This document shows, piece after piece, positions 1 to 6,659 of a stretch of 10,686 bases of DNA; position 1 is the stretch's first letter, and each line of letters begins with the position of its first letter. The DNA is from Verrucomicrobiales bacterium (lineage in GTDB: Bacteria; Verrucomicrobiota; Verrucomicrobiia; Limisphaerales; SXQI01): contig SXQI01000294.1 in the NCBI GenBank assembly GCA_005793025.1, forward strand, positions 1 through 10,686, read 5' to 3'. The notes under the pieces are model-generated. The model was not told the origin of the DNA. It ran no database searches and saw only the letters and a list, made by a program, of their open reading frames with translations. Both the position numbers and the translations under genes were made by a program.

Positions 1-1891
1 AACCGGTATAAACGGCGACCACACTGTCGAACGTGCTTCCTGCTGTGTCGATGATGACGGGTGTGTTGGCGGCTGGTGACCAACTATACCACAAGGATCC
101 CGAATTGTTTGTCGCTCCTGCATGGTTCGGTTCGAACTTTTCGCGTGTTGCAAACCGGTTGTCAGTATCGATAATTCCGCCGATCGATGCGATCTTCTGG
201 GCGTTGGTAAAGTTATCGTTCGCTGGAGGTCGGACGAGTTTGTAAGTAATGTTTGTGGCGAAGGGTTGTGAGTCAGGAGCTGTTATGGAGAGGGATAGAT
301 CGTAACTACCCGGGCTCAAATCCGTTGATATTTGACTAGCGTAGACCGAGTCATTGGCTTGGAGGTCGGGAGCCCTGCCATCGTTCCGGAATACCACGTT
401 GGTGGCAAAGGCTGCAAATTTTCCGGCGACAGTGGCGTTATTGATCCCGAATCCATCCGAAACCGTGACGAACACAGCTACGTTGGTACCGACGCGAAGT
501 AGGCTACCTTGAGTTGGGATCACAGAAACCTCAAGAATTCCGTCCGGTTTGCCTTTGGGGAGGGATTTAAAGACGTTCAGACGGCCACCCGTGACGACTT
601 TGCCGTTCAGGCTTGGAACTGGGGTCGCTCCATCCATGAGGAGTTTTTTGACAGATCCATAATCACTGGAACTCTGGGCTCCCCAGATGATCGCTGCTGC
701 GCCCGCCACGTGAGGGCAAGCCATACTGGTGCCGTCGATCGTGTTATAAGCTGTATCCGAGCCAATCCAACAGGAGTAGATTTCTACGCCGGGAGCTCCA
801 ATATCAACAGAAGTGGCACCGTAGTTCGAGAAATCTGCCACTAAATCATTTCGATCCAACGCTGCTACCACCAAGATGTTATCCAAGTTGTAAGACCCAG
901 GGTAGGTGGGACCTGCATCATTGTCGTTGGAATTATTGCCTGCTGCGGCTAGGAAGAGGTGACCTTGGTCGCCTGCAGCCTGAATCGAATCGAGCAATGC
1001 TTTGGAGTAACCACCTCCACCCCAACTGTTATTGGAAATTTGAGCTCCCATCAGGATAGCATAGTCAATGCACTGGATCGCATCGCTTGTTGCCCCACCG
1101 TAAGGCGAGAGAAATTTGCAGGCCATGAGTTGGATTTTCCACGCGACACCGACATGACCATTTCCGTCATTGGGGGCCGCACCTATGGTGCCGGCAACAT
1201 GGCTTCCATGACCCATATCATCACGAGGATCACCCGAATTCGTGATCGCGTTAATGCCATGAACGTCATCGATGTAGCCATTCCCGTCGTCATCAATCCC
1301 ATTTCCAGGAACTTCATCCCGATTTACCCACATTTGCGTCGCTAGATCCCGGTGGGTGTAATTGACCCCAGTATCGATCACCGCGACGATGACGTTGGTG
1401 CCACCGACAAAATTAGCACCCCAAGCGGGGATCACGTTGACATCGGCTCCCGATTTGCCGCCGTTCTGGCCTAAATTGTTCAGGCCCCACAGAGTTCCAT
1501 CAACGTATGCAGCGTCAGTCGGAGGGTTTACTGAAATGGTTCGGATAAAGTCGGGTTCCACGTATTCGTATTTGCCCGTGGCTCGCAGTGCCTCAATTTT
1601 GGCGTTTAAGTTACGGCCGACTTCCTCGGGGGTGATAGCCGCTTTGGCTTGAATTTGGCCGACGGTTTCGATGAGTAGGAGACCCGGCACTAGTTTGTAC
1701 TCTCGGCTGACGGTGTAGCCTACTCCGACCTGTCGAGCTTGCGCGCCGCCGGCACCGCCGTTTTTCAGCTTCGCAAGCACGCGGGACGGGTGTGCTTTGG
1801 TGCCGTTGATCAGAACGAAAGAATTTGTCTCTGCTGCCAGATTAAGAGAAGCAAACAAACAACCAGCTAATATCAACACGGGCAATTTCAT
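1..1891 (-). CDS. Secreted subtilisin-like serine protease (S8 family), C-terminus cut by window edge
   Basis: The minus strand is open from an ATG at 1891 to base 1 (630 codons, no stop reached). Residues 1-20 form a Sec signal peptide with a hydrophobic stretch ending LNLAA; an LAGC at residues 8-11 resembles a lipobox but lies too close to the N-terminus to be convincing. Residues about 21-125 look like an I9-type propeptide ending in YEYVEPD. The peptidase domain carries the full triad: Asp173 (VIDTG), His228 (GHGSHVAGT) and Ser389 (DGTSMACPHVAG), with oxyanion Asn319 (AAAGN). A Gly/Asp/Asn-rich loop (GNGIDDDGNGYIDD, 197-209) is typical of environmental subtilases and may bind calcium. 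Residues about 452-553 look like an Ig-like beta domain, and 556-630 begin a module opening PANDNFTNAQ and containing LWYSWSP, common in secreted Verrucomicrobia and Planctomycetes proteins. The likely role is extracellular or periplasmic proteolysis; the substrate is unknown. It is transcribed away from mreB and probably functionally unrelated. No strong ribosome binding site is visible. Confidence 0.93.
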   Translation of the reverse strand, partial: MKLPVLILAGCLFASLNLAAETNSFVLINGTKAHPSRVLAKLKNGGAGGAQARQVGVGYTVSREYKLVPGLLLIETVGQIQAKAAITPEEVGRNLNAKIEALRATGKYEYVEPDFIRTISVNPPTDAAYVDGTLWGLNNLGQNGGKSGADVNVIPAWGANFVGGTNVIVAVIDTGVNYTHRDLATQMWVNRDEVPGNGIDDDGNGYIDDVHGINAITNSGDPRDDMGHGSHVAGTIGAAPNDGNGHVGVAWKIQLMACKFLSPYGGATSDAIQCIDYAILMGAQISNNSWGGGGYSKALLDSIQAAGDQGHLFLAAAGNNSNDNDAGPTYPGSYNLDNILVVAALDRNDLVADFSNYGATSVDIGAPGVEIYSCWIGSDTAYNTIDGTSMACPHVAGAAAIIWGAQSSSDYGSVKKLLMDGATPVPSLNGKVVTGGRLNVFKSLPKGKPDGILEVSVIPTQGSLLRVGTNVAVFVTVSDGFGINNATVAGKFAAFATNVVFRNDGRAPDLQANDSVYASQISTDLSPGSYDLSLSITAPDSQPFATNITYKLVRPPANDNFTNAQKIASIGGIIDTDNRFATREKFEPNHAGATNNSGSLWYSWSPAANTPVIIDTAGSTFDSVVAVYTG

Positions 1892-1907
1892 GCGTGAGCT
1901 CGAAATA

Positions 1908-1937
1908 AATCTACATTCCTGCCATCTTCTGTGGCAA
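1908..1937 (-). promoter_or_regulatory. Possible sigma70-like promoter for the subtilase gene
   Basis: On the minus strand TTGCCA (1937-1932, 5 of 6 matches to the -35 consensus) is followed after 18 bases by TAGATT (1913-1908, 4 of 6 matches to -10). The transcript would start around 1901 and leave a leader of only about 10 nt. The match is weak and could be chance. Confidence 0.2.
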
Positions 1938-2204
1938 CCACTCCCACCGTCGCTGTACAATTTAAACATCCAACCTCATGGGAGGAGGATGTTCTCGGAG
2001 ATTGTTCGGAAAGAGGCAGGAGGGTCAAGTGAATTCCTGCAGATTGCGAGCGAGAACTCACGCTACCAACTTCCGATCATGGTCTTCGAGAATCATGGGT
2101 AATTAGTGGAGCTATTTTCATGCCTAGTTCCTGTTGGTGTTCGATTTTGATCAATAATCTTCCATTTAGCGTCCGAAGTTCGTTTTAGGTTCCGATTAAA
2201 CCGC

Positions 2205-2233
2205 TTGACCAATAGGGATTTGGCGTGGTTAAT
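2205..2233 (+). promoter_or_regulatory. Candidate promoter for the mreB operon
   Basis: TTGACC (2205-2210, 5 of 6 matches to the -35 consensus) and GTTAAT (2228-2233, 4 of 6 to -10) are separated by the ideal 17 bases. Initiation would fall near 2240, 20 nt before the ATG at 2261. It would also lie downstream of the upstream in-frame GTG at 2225, so if this promoter is real the GTG cannot be the start. This is pattern matching only; Verrucomicrobial promoter rules are poorly known. Confidence 0.35.
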
Positions 2234-2260
2234 GGATTCGTCAGTTTAAGCTTACGTTTC

Positions 2261-3289
2261 ATGTTTGCGCAAATTAGAGGTCTCTTTTCCAATGATATTG
2301 GAATCGACTTGGGAACCGCTAACTCGCTGGTTTATGTGCGAGATCGCGGGATTGTGCTGCGCGAACCTTCTGTGGTCGCCATCCAGGCGGGCACGACAAA
2401 TGTCCTTGCTGTAGGAGAGGAGGCCAAACGGATGTTGGGCCGCACTCCCGGGAACATTGTCGCTATTCGTCCAATGAAGGACGGAGTTATTGCGGATTTC
2501 GAAATAACCGAGGCGATGCTTCGGCATTTCATCCAGAAGGTTCATCATCGCAAGTTAATCGCCCCTCGAGTGGTCGTTGCCGTTCCCTCAGGAATCACGG
2601 AAGTTGAAAAACGTGCTGTGAAAGACTCAGCGATGCACGCGGGTGCTCGGGAGGTCTACCTGATTGAGCAACCCATGGCTTCGGCAATCGGGGTAGGGTT
2701 GCCTGTCCATGAACCTGCGGGGAATATGATCGTCGATATCGGGGGCGGAACCTGCGAGATCGCGATTATCTCATTGGCAGGGATCGTGTTCAGCCGAAGT
2801 TTGCGAGTGGGTGGGGATGAGTTTGATGAAACCATCGTCGCCTATATGAAGCGTGCGTATAACCTGATGATCGGCGAACGCACAGCGGAAGAAATTAAAA
2901 TCCGCGTTGGTTCAGCCTATCCTTTGGATGAAGAGCTAAGCATGGAAGTGAAGGGGCGGGATCTGAGCGCGGGATTACCCAAAACACTCCCTGTGAGATC
3001 TGAGGAGATCCGGGAAGCGTTGAAGGAACCCCTGACGAGCATCCTAGAGTCGGTGCGAATCACGCTCGAGCGGTGCCCTCCGGAACTTTCAGCTGATCTA
3101 GTGGATCGTGGTATTGTGATGGCGGGTGGTGGAGCCTTGTTACGGGGGATTGATCGCCTAGTGGCCGAGGAAACCGGGCTGCCGGTGCATATTGCTGATG
3201 ATCCACTTACTGCGGTGGCGGAAGGGACAGGCCGAGTATTGCAGGAATTGCAATTTCTCAGAACCGTGGCTACTTCCAGTCGAACCTAA
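2261..3289 (+). CDS. mreB: Rod shape-determining protein MreB (bacterial actin)
   Basis: The 342-residue protein is an ATP-binding actin homologue that polymerises at the inner membrane and organises lateral cell-wall synthesis. The N-terminus (MFAQIRGLFSNDIGIDLGTA) matches the family start, including the membrane-binding amphipathic stretch before the phosphate-1 loop DLGTAN (16-21). The hydrolytic region LIEQP (134-138) is present, the phosphate-2 loop is DIGGGTCE (159-166) and the adenosine-binding loop is AGGGALLRG (288-296). Length agrees with E. coli MreB (347). Phosphate 2 has Cys165 where most MreBs I know have a second Thr. An in-frame GTG at 2225 preceded by AGGGA (2214-2218) would add 12 residues. 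I prefer ATG 2261 because homologues begin there and a candidate promoter would start transcription after 2225, although 2261 itself has no clear Shine-Dalgarno. First gene of the elongasome cluster. Confidence 0.97.
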   Translation: MFAQIRGLFSNDIGIDLGTANSLVYVRDRGIVLREPSVVAIQAGTTNVLAVGEEAKRMLGRTPGNIVAIRPMKDGVIADFEITEAMLRHFIQKVHHRKLIAPRVVVAVPSGITEVEKRAVKDSAMHAGAREVYLIEQPMASAIGVGLPVHEPAGNMIVDIGGGTCEIAIISLAGIVFSRSLRVGGDEFDETIVAYMKRAYNLMIGERTAEEIKIRVGSAYPLDEELSMEVKGRDLSAGLPKTLPVRSEEIREALKEPLTSILESVRITLERCPPELSADLVDRGIVMAGGGALLRGIDRLVAEETGLPVHIADDPLTAVAEGTGRVLQELQFLRTVATSSRT

Positions 3290-3297
3290 AGGGTAGA

Positions 3298-3320
3298 GTT
3301 GTAGCGTTCGCTCGGACAAC
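3298..3320 (+). other. Small hairpin in the mreB-mreC gap
   Basis: GTTGT (3298-3302) pairs with ACAAC (3316-3320), and inside it AGC (3303-3305) pairs with GCT (3310-3312), leaving a GTTC loop and a three-base CGG bulge. No U-run follows, so it is not a standard terminator. It sits in the only sizeable gap between genes of the cluster and could affect the relative amounts of MreB and the downstream proteins. The structure is short and may be incidental. Confidence 0.25.
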
Positions 3321-3340
3321 ACTGAAAATCCGGGTTGAAC

Positions 3341-4147
3341 ATGCTCAAAAAGCCACATTTTCTGGCTTTTGGTTTAGTTTTTCTAATCTCGCTGGTTCTG
3401 TTGAACCTGCCGGGAAAGGCAGCCTCGCAGCTAAAGCTCGCCCTCAGCGAAGTATTTACCCCCATCTTTGGCTTGGCCACTTCAACCCGGCAAGCAGTAG
3501 ATCATGCGAGTGCCGGAGTGATGCCACGGAGCGTGCTCTTGGCGGAACTTGGGAAGCTAGAGCAAGAAAACCAGCATTTGAAGCTCGAGTTGATGCAAAT
3601 TGCTGACGTTTCCCGTGAGAATGTGCAACTGCGAAAAACAGTGGGTTGGAAGCAGCGCACGGGGTGGAATGTAAAAATAGCCCGGGTGCTCGCCCGAGAA
3701 CCGGGGAACTGGTGGAAAGCGTTGCAAATCAACCTTGGAAGCGAGGATCACGTCACAACGAACACGGTTGTTTTAACCCCCGACGGACTTGTGGGTCGGG
3801 TGGATCAGGTGGGATTGACTTCAGCACGAGTATTACTGCTTGGTGATCCCAACTGTCGAGTTTCGGCGTTGATCGAGGAAACTCGAGAAGGGGGAGTGAT
3901 CGCGCCAAGCGGTGACCGGATACCCGATGAAACTTTGGTTGAAATGACCTATGTTTCACGACATAGCCAACTTAAACCCGGCCAAAAAGTGATCACGAGC
4001 GGGTTGGGAGGGTTGTTTCCCAAAGGCATTCCTATTGGTCGGATTGCGGAGGTTCACCCATCCGATCATGGCTTGTTCAAAGAGGCGCGAGTCCAACTGT
4101 CCGCCCACCTAAAAGATTTAGAGGAAGTTTGGGTGCTGTTGCCATGA
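3341..4147 (+). CDS. mreC: Rod shape-determining protein MreC
   Basis: This 268-residue bitopic membrane protein links cytoplasmic MreB to the periplasmic PBP2-RodA synthase and helps activate PBP2. It has a short basic N-terminus (MLKKPH), one membrane helix at about 7-24, and a coiled-coil segment at about 65-100 (ELGKLEQENQHLKLEL). The beta-barrel domain follows from about 110, with family-typical stretches ARVLAREPGNWW (114-125), VLTPDGLVGRV (144-154), GDPNCRVSALI (168-178) and TSGLGGLFPKGIPIG (219-233). Length is normal for the family. ATG 3341 was preferred over a TTG two codons upstream (3335); neither has a clear ribosome binding site. The stop overlaps the mreD start by 4 nt, suggesting translational coupling. 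Confidence 0.95.
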   Translation: MLKKPHFLAFGLVFLISLVLLNLPGKAASQLKLALSEVFTPIFGLATSTRQAVDHASAGVMPRSVLLAELGKLEQENQHLKLELMQIADVSRENVQLRKTVGWKQRTGWNVKIARVLAREPGNWWKALQINLGSEDHVTTNTVVLTPDGLVGRVDQVGLTSARVLLLGDPNCRVSALIEETREGGVIAPSGDRIPDETLVEMTYVSRHSQLKPGQKVITSGLGGLFPKGIPIGRIAEVHPSDHGLFKEARVQLSAHLKDLEEVWVLLP

Positions 4148-4698
4148 ATTGGTGGATGACATTTTGCCTTTCCTTGACGACCTACACGGTGGTTTTTGTG
4201 GAGGCATCTTATCGAGGGTTCAGAAACCTGACAGGGACGCAGTTTGACCTGTTGCCCGGGCTAGTTGTTTATGTGGCTCTCTCAAAGGGGTCGAGGGCGG
4301 CGGCAATTTTCTCACTGGCTGCGGGAATTCTCTATGACTCCGTATCGGTGAACCCGTTGGGAACCAGTGTAATTCCCTTGTTACTCATTGGCATGGGGGT
4401 ATGCCTCAAGAGCGAGTTGATTCTGAAGGATCAACGTTATGCTCAAGTTGTTCTAGGCCTTGTGGCGAGTGGAGTCGCGCCCCTGCTCGGTTGGTTATTG
4501 TTACTCTTCATCGGGCAGGAACCTCTTGTGGGAGTATCGAGTTTTTGGCAGTGGTGCGTCGTGACGAGTGTGGGAGGGATGCTGACGCCGGTTTGGTTTA
4601 AAGTCTTCGGGCTCCTTCAGGTTGCGCTAAATCATCCTTCTATGGCGGAATCCTCTGCCTTTCGCAGTGACCGTCAAATCCAGCGGGGGAGACATTAA
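4144..4698 (+). CDS. mreD: Rod shape-determining protein MreD
   Basis: A 184-residue polytopic inner-membrane protein that partners MreC in the Rod complex. Sequence conservation in this family is low, so the call rests on position directly after mreC, size, five or six hydrophobic segments (about 4-20, 35-48, 52-66, 74-88, 100-123, 136-156) and the motif GILYDSVSVNPLGTS (61-75), which resembles the MreD signature. The ATG lies in an ATGA overlap with the mreC stop. A purine-rich AGAGGAAG occurs 17 nt upstream, rather far for a ribosome binding site, so coupling to mreC translation is likely. The tail after about 165 is polar and basic (SDRQIQRGRH), predicted cytoplasmic. Confidence 0.85.
   Translation: MNWWMTFCLSLTTYTVVFVEASYRGFRNLTGTQFDLLPGLVVYVALSKGSRAAAIFSLAAGILYDSVSVNPLGTSVIPLLLIGMGVCLKSELILKDQRYAQVVLGLVASGVAPLLGWLLLLFIGQEPLVGVSSFWQWCVVTSVGGMLTPVWFKVFGLLQVALNHPSMAESSAFRSDRQIQRGRH
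4685..4692 (+). promoter_or_regulatory. Ribosome binding site of mrdA
   Basis: GGGGGAGA lies 8 nt before the ATG at 4701, inside the last codons of mreD. It is one of the two clear Shine-Dalgarno sequences in the cluster and fixes the mrdA start. Confidence 0.65.
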
Positions 4699-4700
4699 TT

Positions 4701-6659
4701 ATGTTGGTGTTTGACCAGTTACGTCGGGCCGATCAGCAGTTACGCTGGTTGTCGGTCTTGGTGTTGGTCGGACTCGGGATTTTGCTGGCGGGGCTCTGGT
4801 ATGTCCAAGTCGCAGTCAGCCAAAGGTATCAAAAGAGTCTGGACGTTCAGACTTTCAGGACCGTGAGAGTTCCTGCTCCTCGAGGTCGGATTGTGGATCG
4901 ACAGGGTGCTTTACTAGCAGAAAATCAACCTAAGTTTCAGGTGAATCTTTACCTTGAAGATTTGCGTGAACAATTCAAATTCGAGTACACCAATTCGGTT
5001 CGCAAACAATTCCTAGCTGCAAATCCCGGTCGAGTGACTCGAGAGCAGTCGGTCGCGATGCAAGGGCAAGCAAGATATCAGGTTGTGAGCAATCTGGTCT
5101 GGCAAGTCAGTTCACGGATTCTGGGGACGCCATTGATCTTAAATGCGCGTGTTTTCGCTCGGCATTATGTCGATACACTCGCCCTTCCATTACCCATTAT
5201 CAACAATCTGACTGCCGAGCAGGTTGCAGTTTTTATGGAGCGTTGCGGTGATTTACCTGGCGTGGATTTGGAGGTGCAACCATTGCGGAATTATCCGAAT
5301 GGTTCGACCGCTGTGCATGTTCTAGGGTATTTACAGCGCGAAGATGAAATACCTGATCGGGATGAAGTGGTGTACCGCTACCGCTTGCCTGACTTTGTTG
5401 GAAAAGCGGGAGTAGAGGGTGCTTTTGACGCGGAATTGCGTGGAGAAGCAGGGGTAAAATCGATTCAGGTTAATAACATTGGCTATCGGATGCGTGAGGA
5501 TCAACAGGCTCCCGAAGTGGGGCAGGATCTGCAACTGACGCTGGATGTTGGCTTGCAAAAAGCCGCGGAGAACGCGTTGCGTATGTCGGGTCCCGAAACC
5601 CGTGGAGCGGCTGTTGTTGTGGATGTTCGGAATGGAGATGTTCTGGCAATGGCTTCCTCTCCCAGTTTCAATCCGAATTCATTCCTAGGAACGATCAGTG
5701 TTGAAGAGAATAACCGTCTTAACGATCCGAAGCTCACTCCTTACATCAACCGGGCGTTGTATGGGGCGTATGCGCCGGGTTCAGTGTTCAAAATCGTCGT
5801 CAGTTTGGCCGCATTTGAGGCGGGAAACCTCGATCCTGCCAAAACTTATTACAACCAAGGTTTCGCGATGGTGGGTCGTCGAAGGATTAAGGACACGGCT
5901 CCCGAGGGGAATTATGATTTCAAAGAGGCATTCAAATATTCCTGTAATTCATACTTTATTGAGCATGGCTTAACAGTAGGAGCTCAACGGTTAATAGAGA
6001 TGGGTCACGTTTTTGGATTCGGCCAGAAAACGGGTGTGGTCTCTCCGAAACAAGAGCGGGCGGGGTATTTCCCAAAAACTGGATTGCCTCAGAAAAAGGA
6101 TGGAACCACTTGGATGGATGGGGATACCGCCAACCTGTCGATTGGACAGGGGGAGATCGTGATAACGCCTTTGCAAGCCGCCATGATGACGGCTGCGATC
6201 GCCAACGGGGGAACCGTTTTTAAACCGCGATTGGTGAGAAGCCTGAGGGGTGCTTTGGAGTTGGGTAGCAACGGGATTGATTCGGTACCGAGTGGGGTTG
6301 TTCGAAGTTTGATTCCCGTGAAGCAGGAGCATTTGCAGCATATTCGCCGAGCGATGCTCGCCGATGTGGAGGAGACTGGCGGAACGGGGATGAATTCGTT
6401 TGTTCCGGGGATGCGTGTCTGCGGTAAAACGGGGACCGCTCAGGTGTTACGGGAGGGGAACGTGCTGGATCATGTCACATGGTTTGTTTCGTTTGCACCC
6501 TTCGAATCGCCGCGTTATGCGGTAGTGGTGATGGTGGAGAGCGGTGCGTCCGGGGGCGCAACCTGTGCACCGAAAGCGAGAGAGATTTACAAAGCGATCC
6601 TAGCTAAGGAACAAAAACAAGGGCAGGGATGGGCCTTGGCAGGAGGGGGGATTCCATGA
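4701..6659 (+). CDS. mrdA: Penicillin-binding protein 2 (elongation-specific peptidoglycan D,D-transpeptidase)
   Basis: A 652-residue class B penicillin-binding protein that cross-links new glycan strands made by RodA during cell elongation. One N-terminal membrane anchor lies at about 16-36. The head/pedestal begins with the family hallmark RVPAPRGRIVDRQGALLAEN (56-75), and GKAGVEGAFDAELRGE (234-249) is also typical. The transpeptidase domain has all active-site motifs: SVFK with catalytic Ser361 and Lys364, SCN (414-416), and KTG (576-578, within CGKTGTAQ). From memory the E. coli catalytic serine is Ser330, so about 31 residues are extra before the active site, probably within the head at about 88-165. 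Its 3' end overlaps rodA by 4 nt, fitting the obligate RodA-PBP2 pairing. FtsI is the main alternative, but mre/rodA context and sequence favour PBP2. Confidence 0.96.
   Translation: MLVFDQLRRADQQLRWLSVLVLVGLGILLAGLWYVQVAVSQRYQKSLDVQTFRTVRVPAPRGRIVDRQGALLAENQPKFQVNLYLEDLREQFKFEYTNSVRKQFLAANPGRVTREQSVAMQGQARYQVVSNLVWQVSSRILGTPLILNARVFARHYVDTLALPLPIINNLTAEQVAVFMERCGDLPGVDLEVQPLRNYPNGSTAVHVLGYLQREDEIPDRDEVVYRYRLPDFVGKAGVEGAFDAELRGEAGVKSIQVNNIGYRMREDQQAPEVGQDLQLTLDVGLQKAAENALRMSGPETRGAAVVVDVRNGDVLAMASSPSFNPNSFLGTISVEENNRLNDPKLTPYINRALYGAYAPGSVFKIVVSLAAFEAGNLDPAKTYYNQGFAMVGRRRIKDTAPEGNYDFKEAFKYSCNSYFIEHGLTVGAQRLIEMGHVFGFGQKTGVVSPKQERAGYFPKTGLPQKKDGTTWMDGDTANLSIGQGEIVITPLQAAMMTAAIANGGTVFKPRLVRSLRGALELGSNGIDSVPSGVVRSLIPVKQEHLQHIRRAMLADVEETGGTGMNSFVPGMRVCGKTGTAQVLREGNVLDHVTWFVSFAPFESPRYAVVVMVESGASGGATCAPKAREIYKAILAKEQKQGQGWALAGGGIP
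6641..6650 (+). promoter_or_regulatory. Ribosome binding site of rodA
   Basis: AGGAGGGGGG ends 5 nt before the ATG at 6656, with the AGGAGG core 9 nt away. It selects ATG 6656 over the in-frame ATG at 6629, which lies upstream of this site. Confidence 0.7.

Larger units (their letters stand above)
1892..2260. other. Divergent intergenic region between subtilase gene and mreB
   Basis: About 370 bp separate the starts of two divergently transcribed genes. No plausible protein is encoded: a plus-strand reading frame ending at 2102 begins inside the subtilase gene and shows no familiar motif. The stretch around 2141-2170 is AT-rich and contains the perfect 8-bp palindrome TTGATCAA (2147-2154). 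Candidate promoters lie near each end and are listed separately. I see no riboswitch, tRNA or small RNA with confidence. Confidence 0.6.

Noticed and set aside
33..1652. Several plus-strand reading frames of 70-128 codons
   Set aside because: They lie opposite the subtilase gene, whose minus-strand frame is continuous with a full catalytic triad; none of them shows a recognisable domain.
1859..1891. LAGC lipobox-like motif in the subtilase signal peptide
   Set aside because: The Cys is at residue 11, too near the N-terminus for a normal lipoprotein signal; ordinary signal-peptidase cleavage near residue 20 fits better.
1797..2102. A 101-codon plus-strand frame crossing the subtilase start into the intergenic region
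   Set aside because: It overlaps the subtilase 5' end antisense, begins with a rare-type start context and has no recognisable motif or ribosome binding site.
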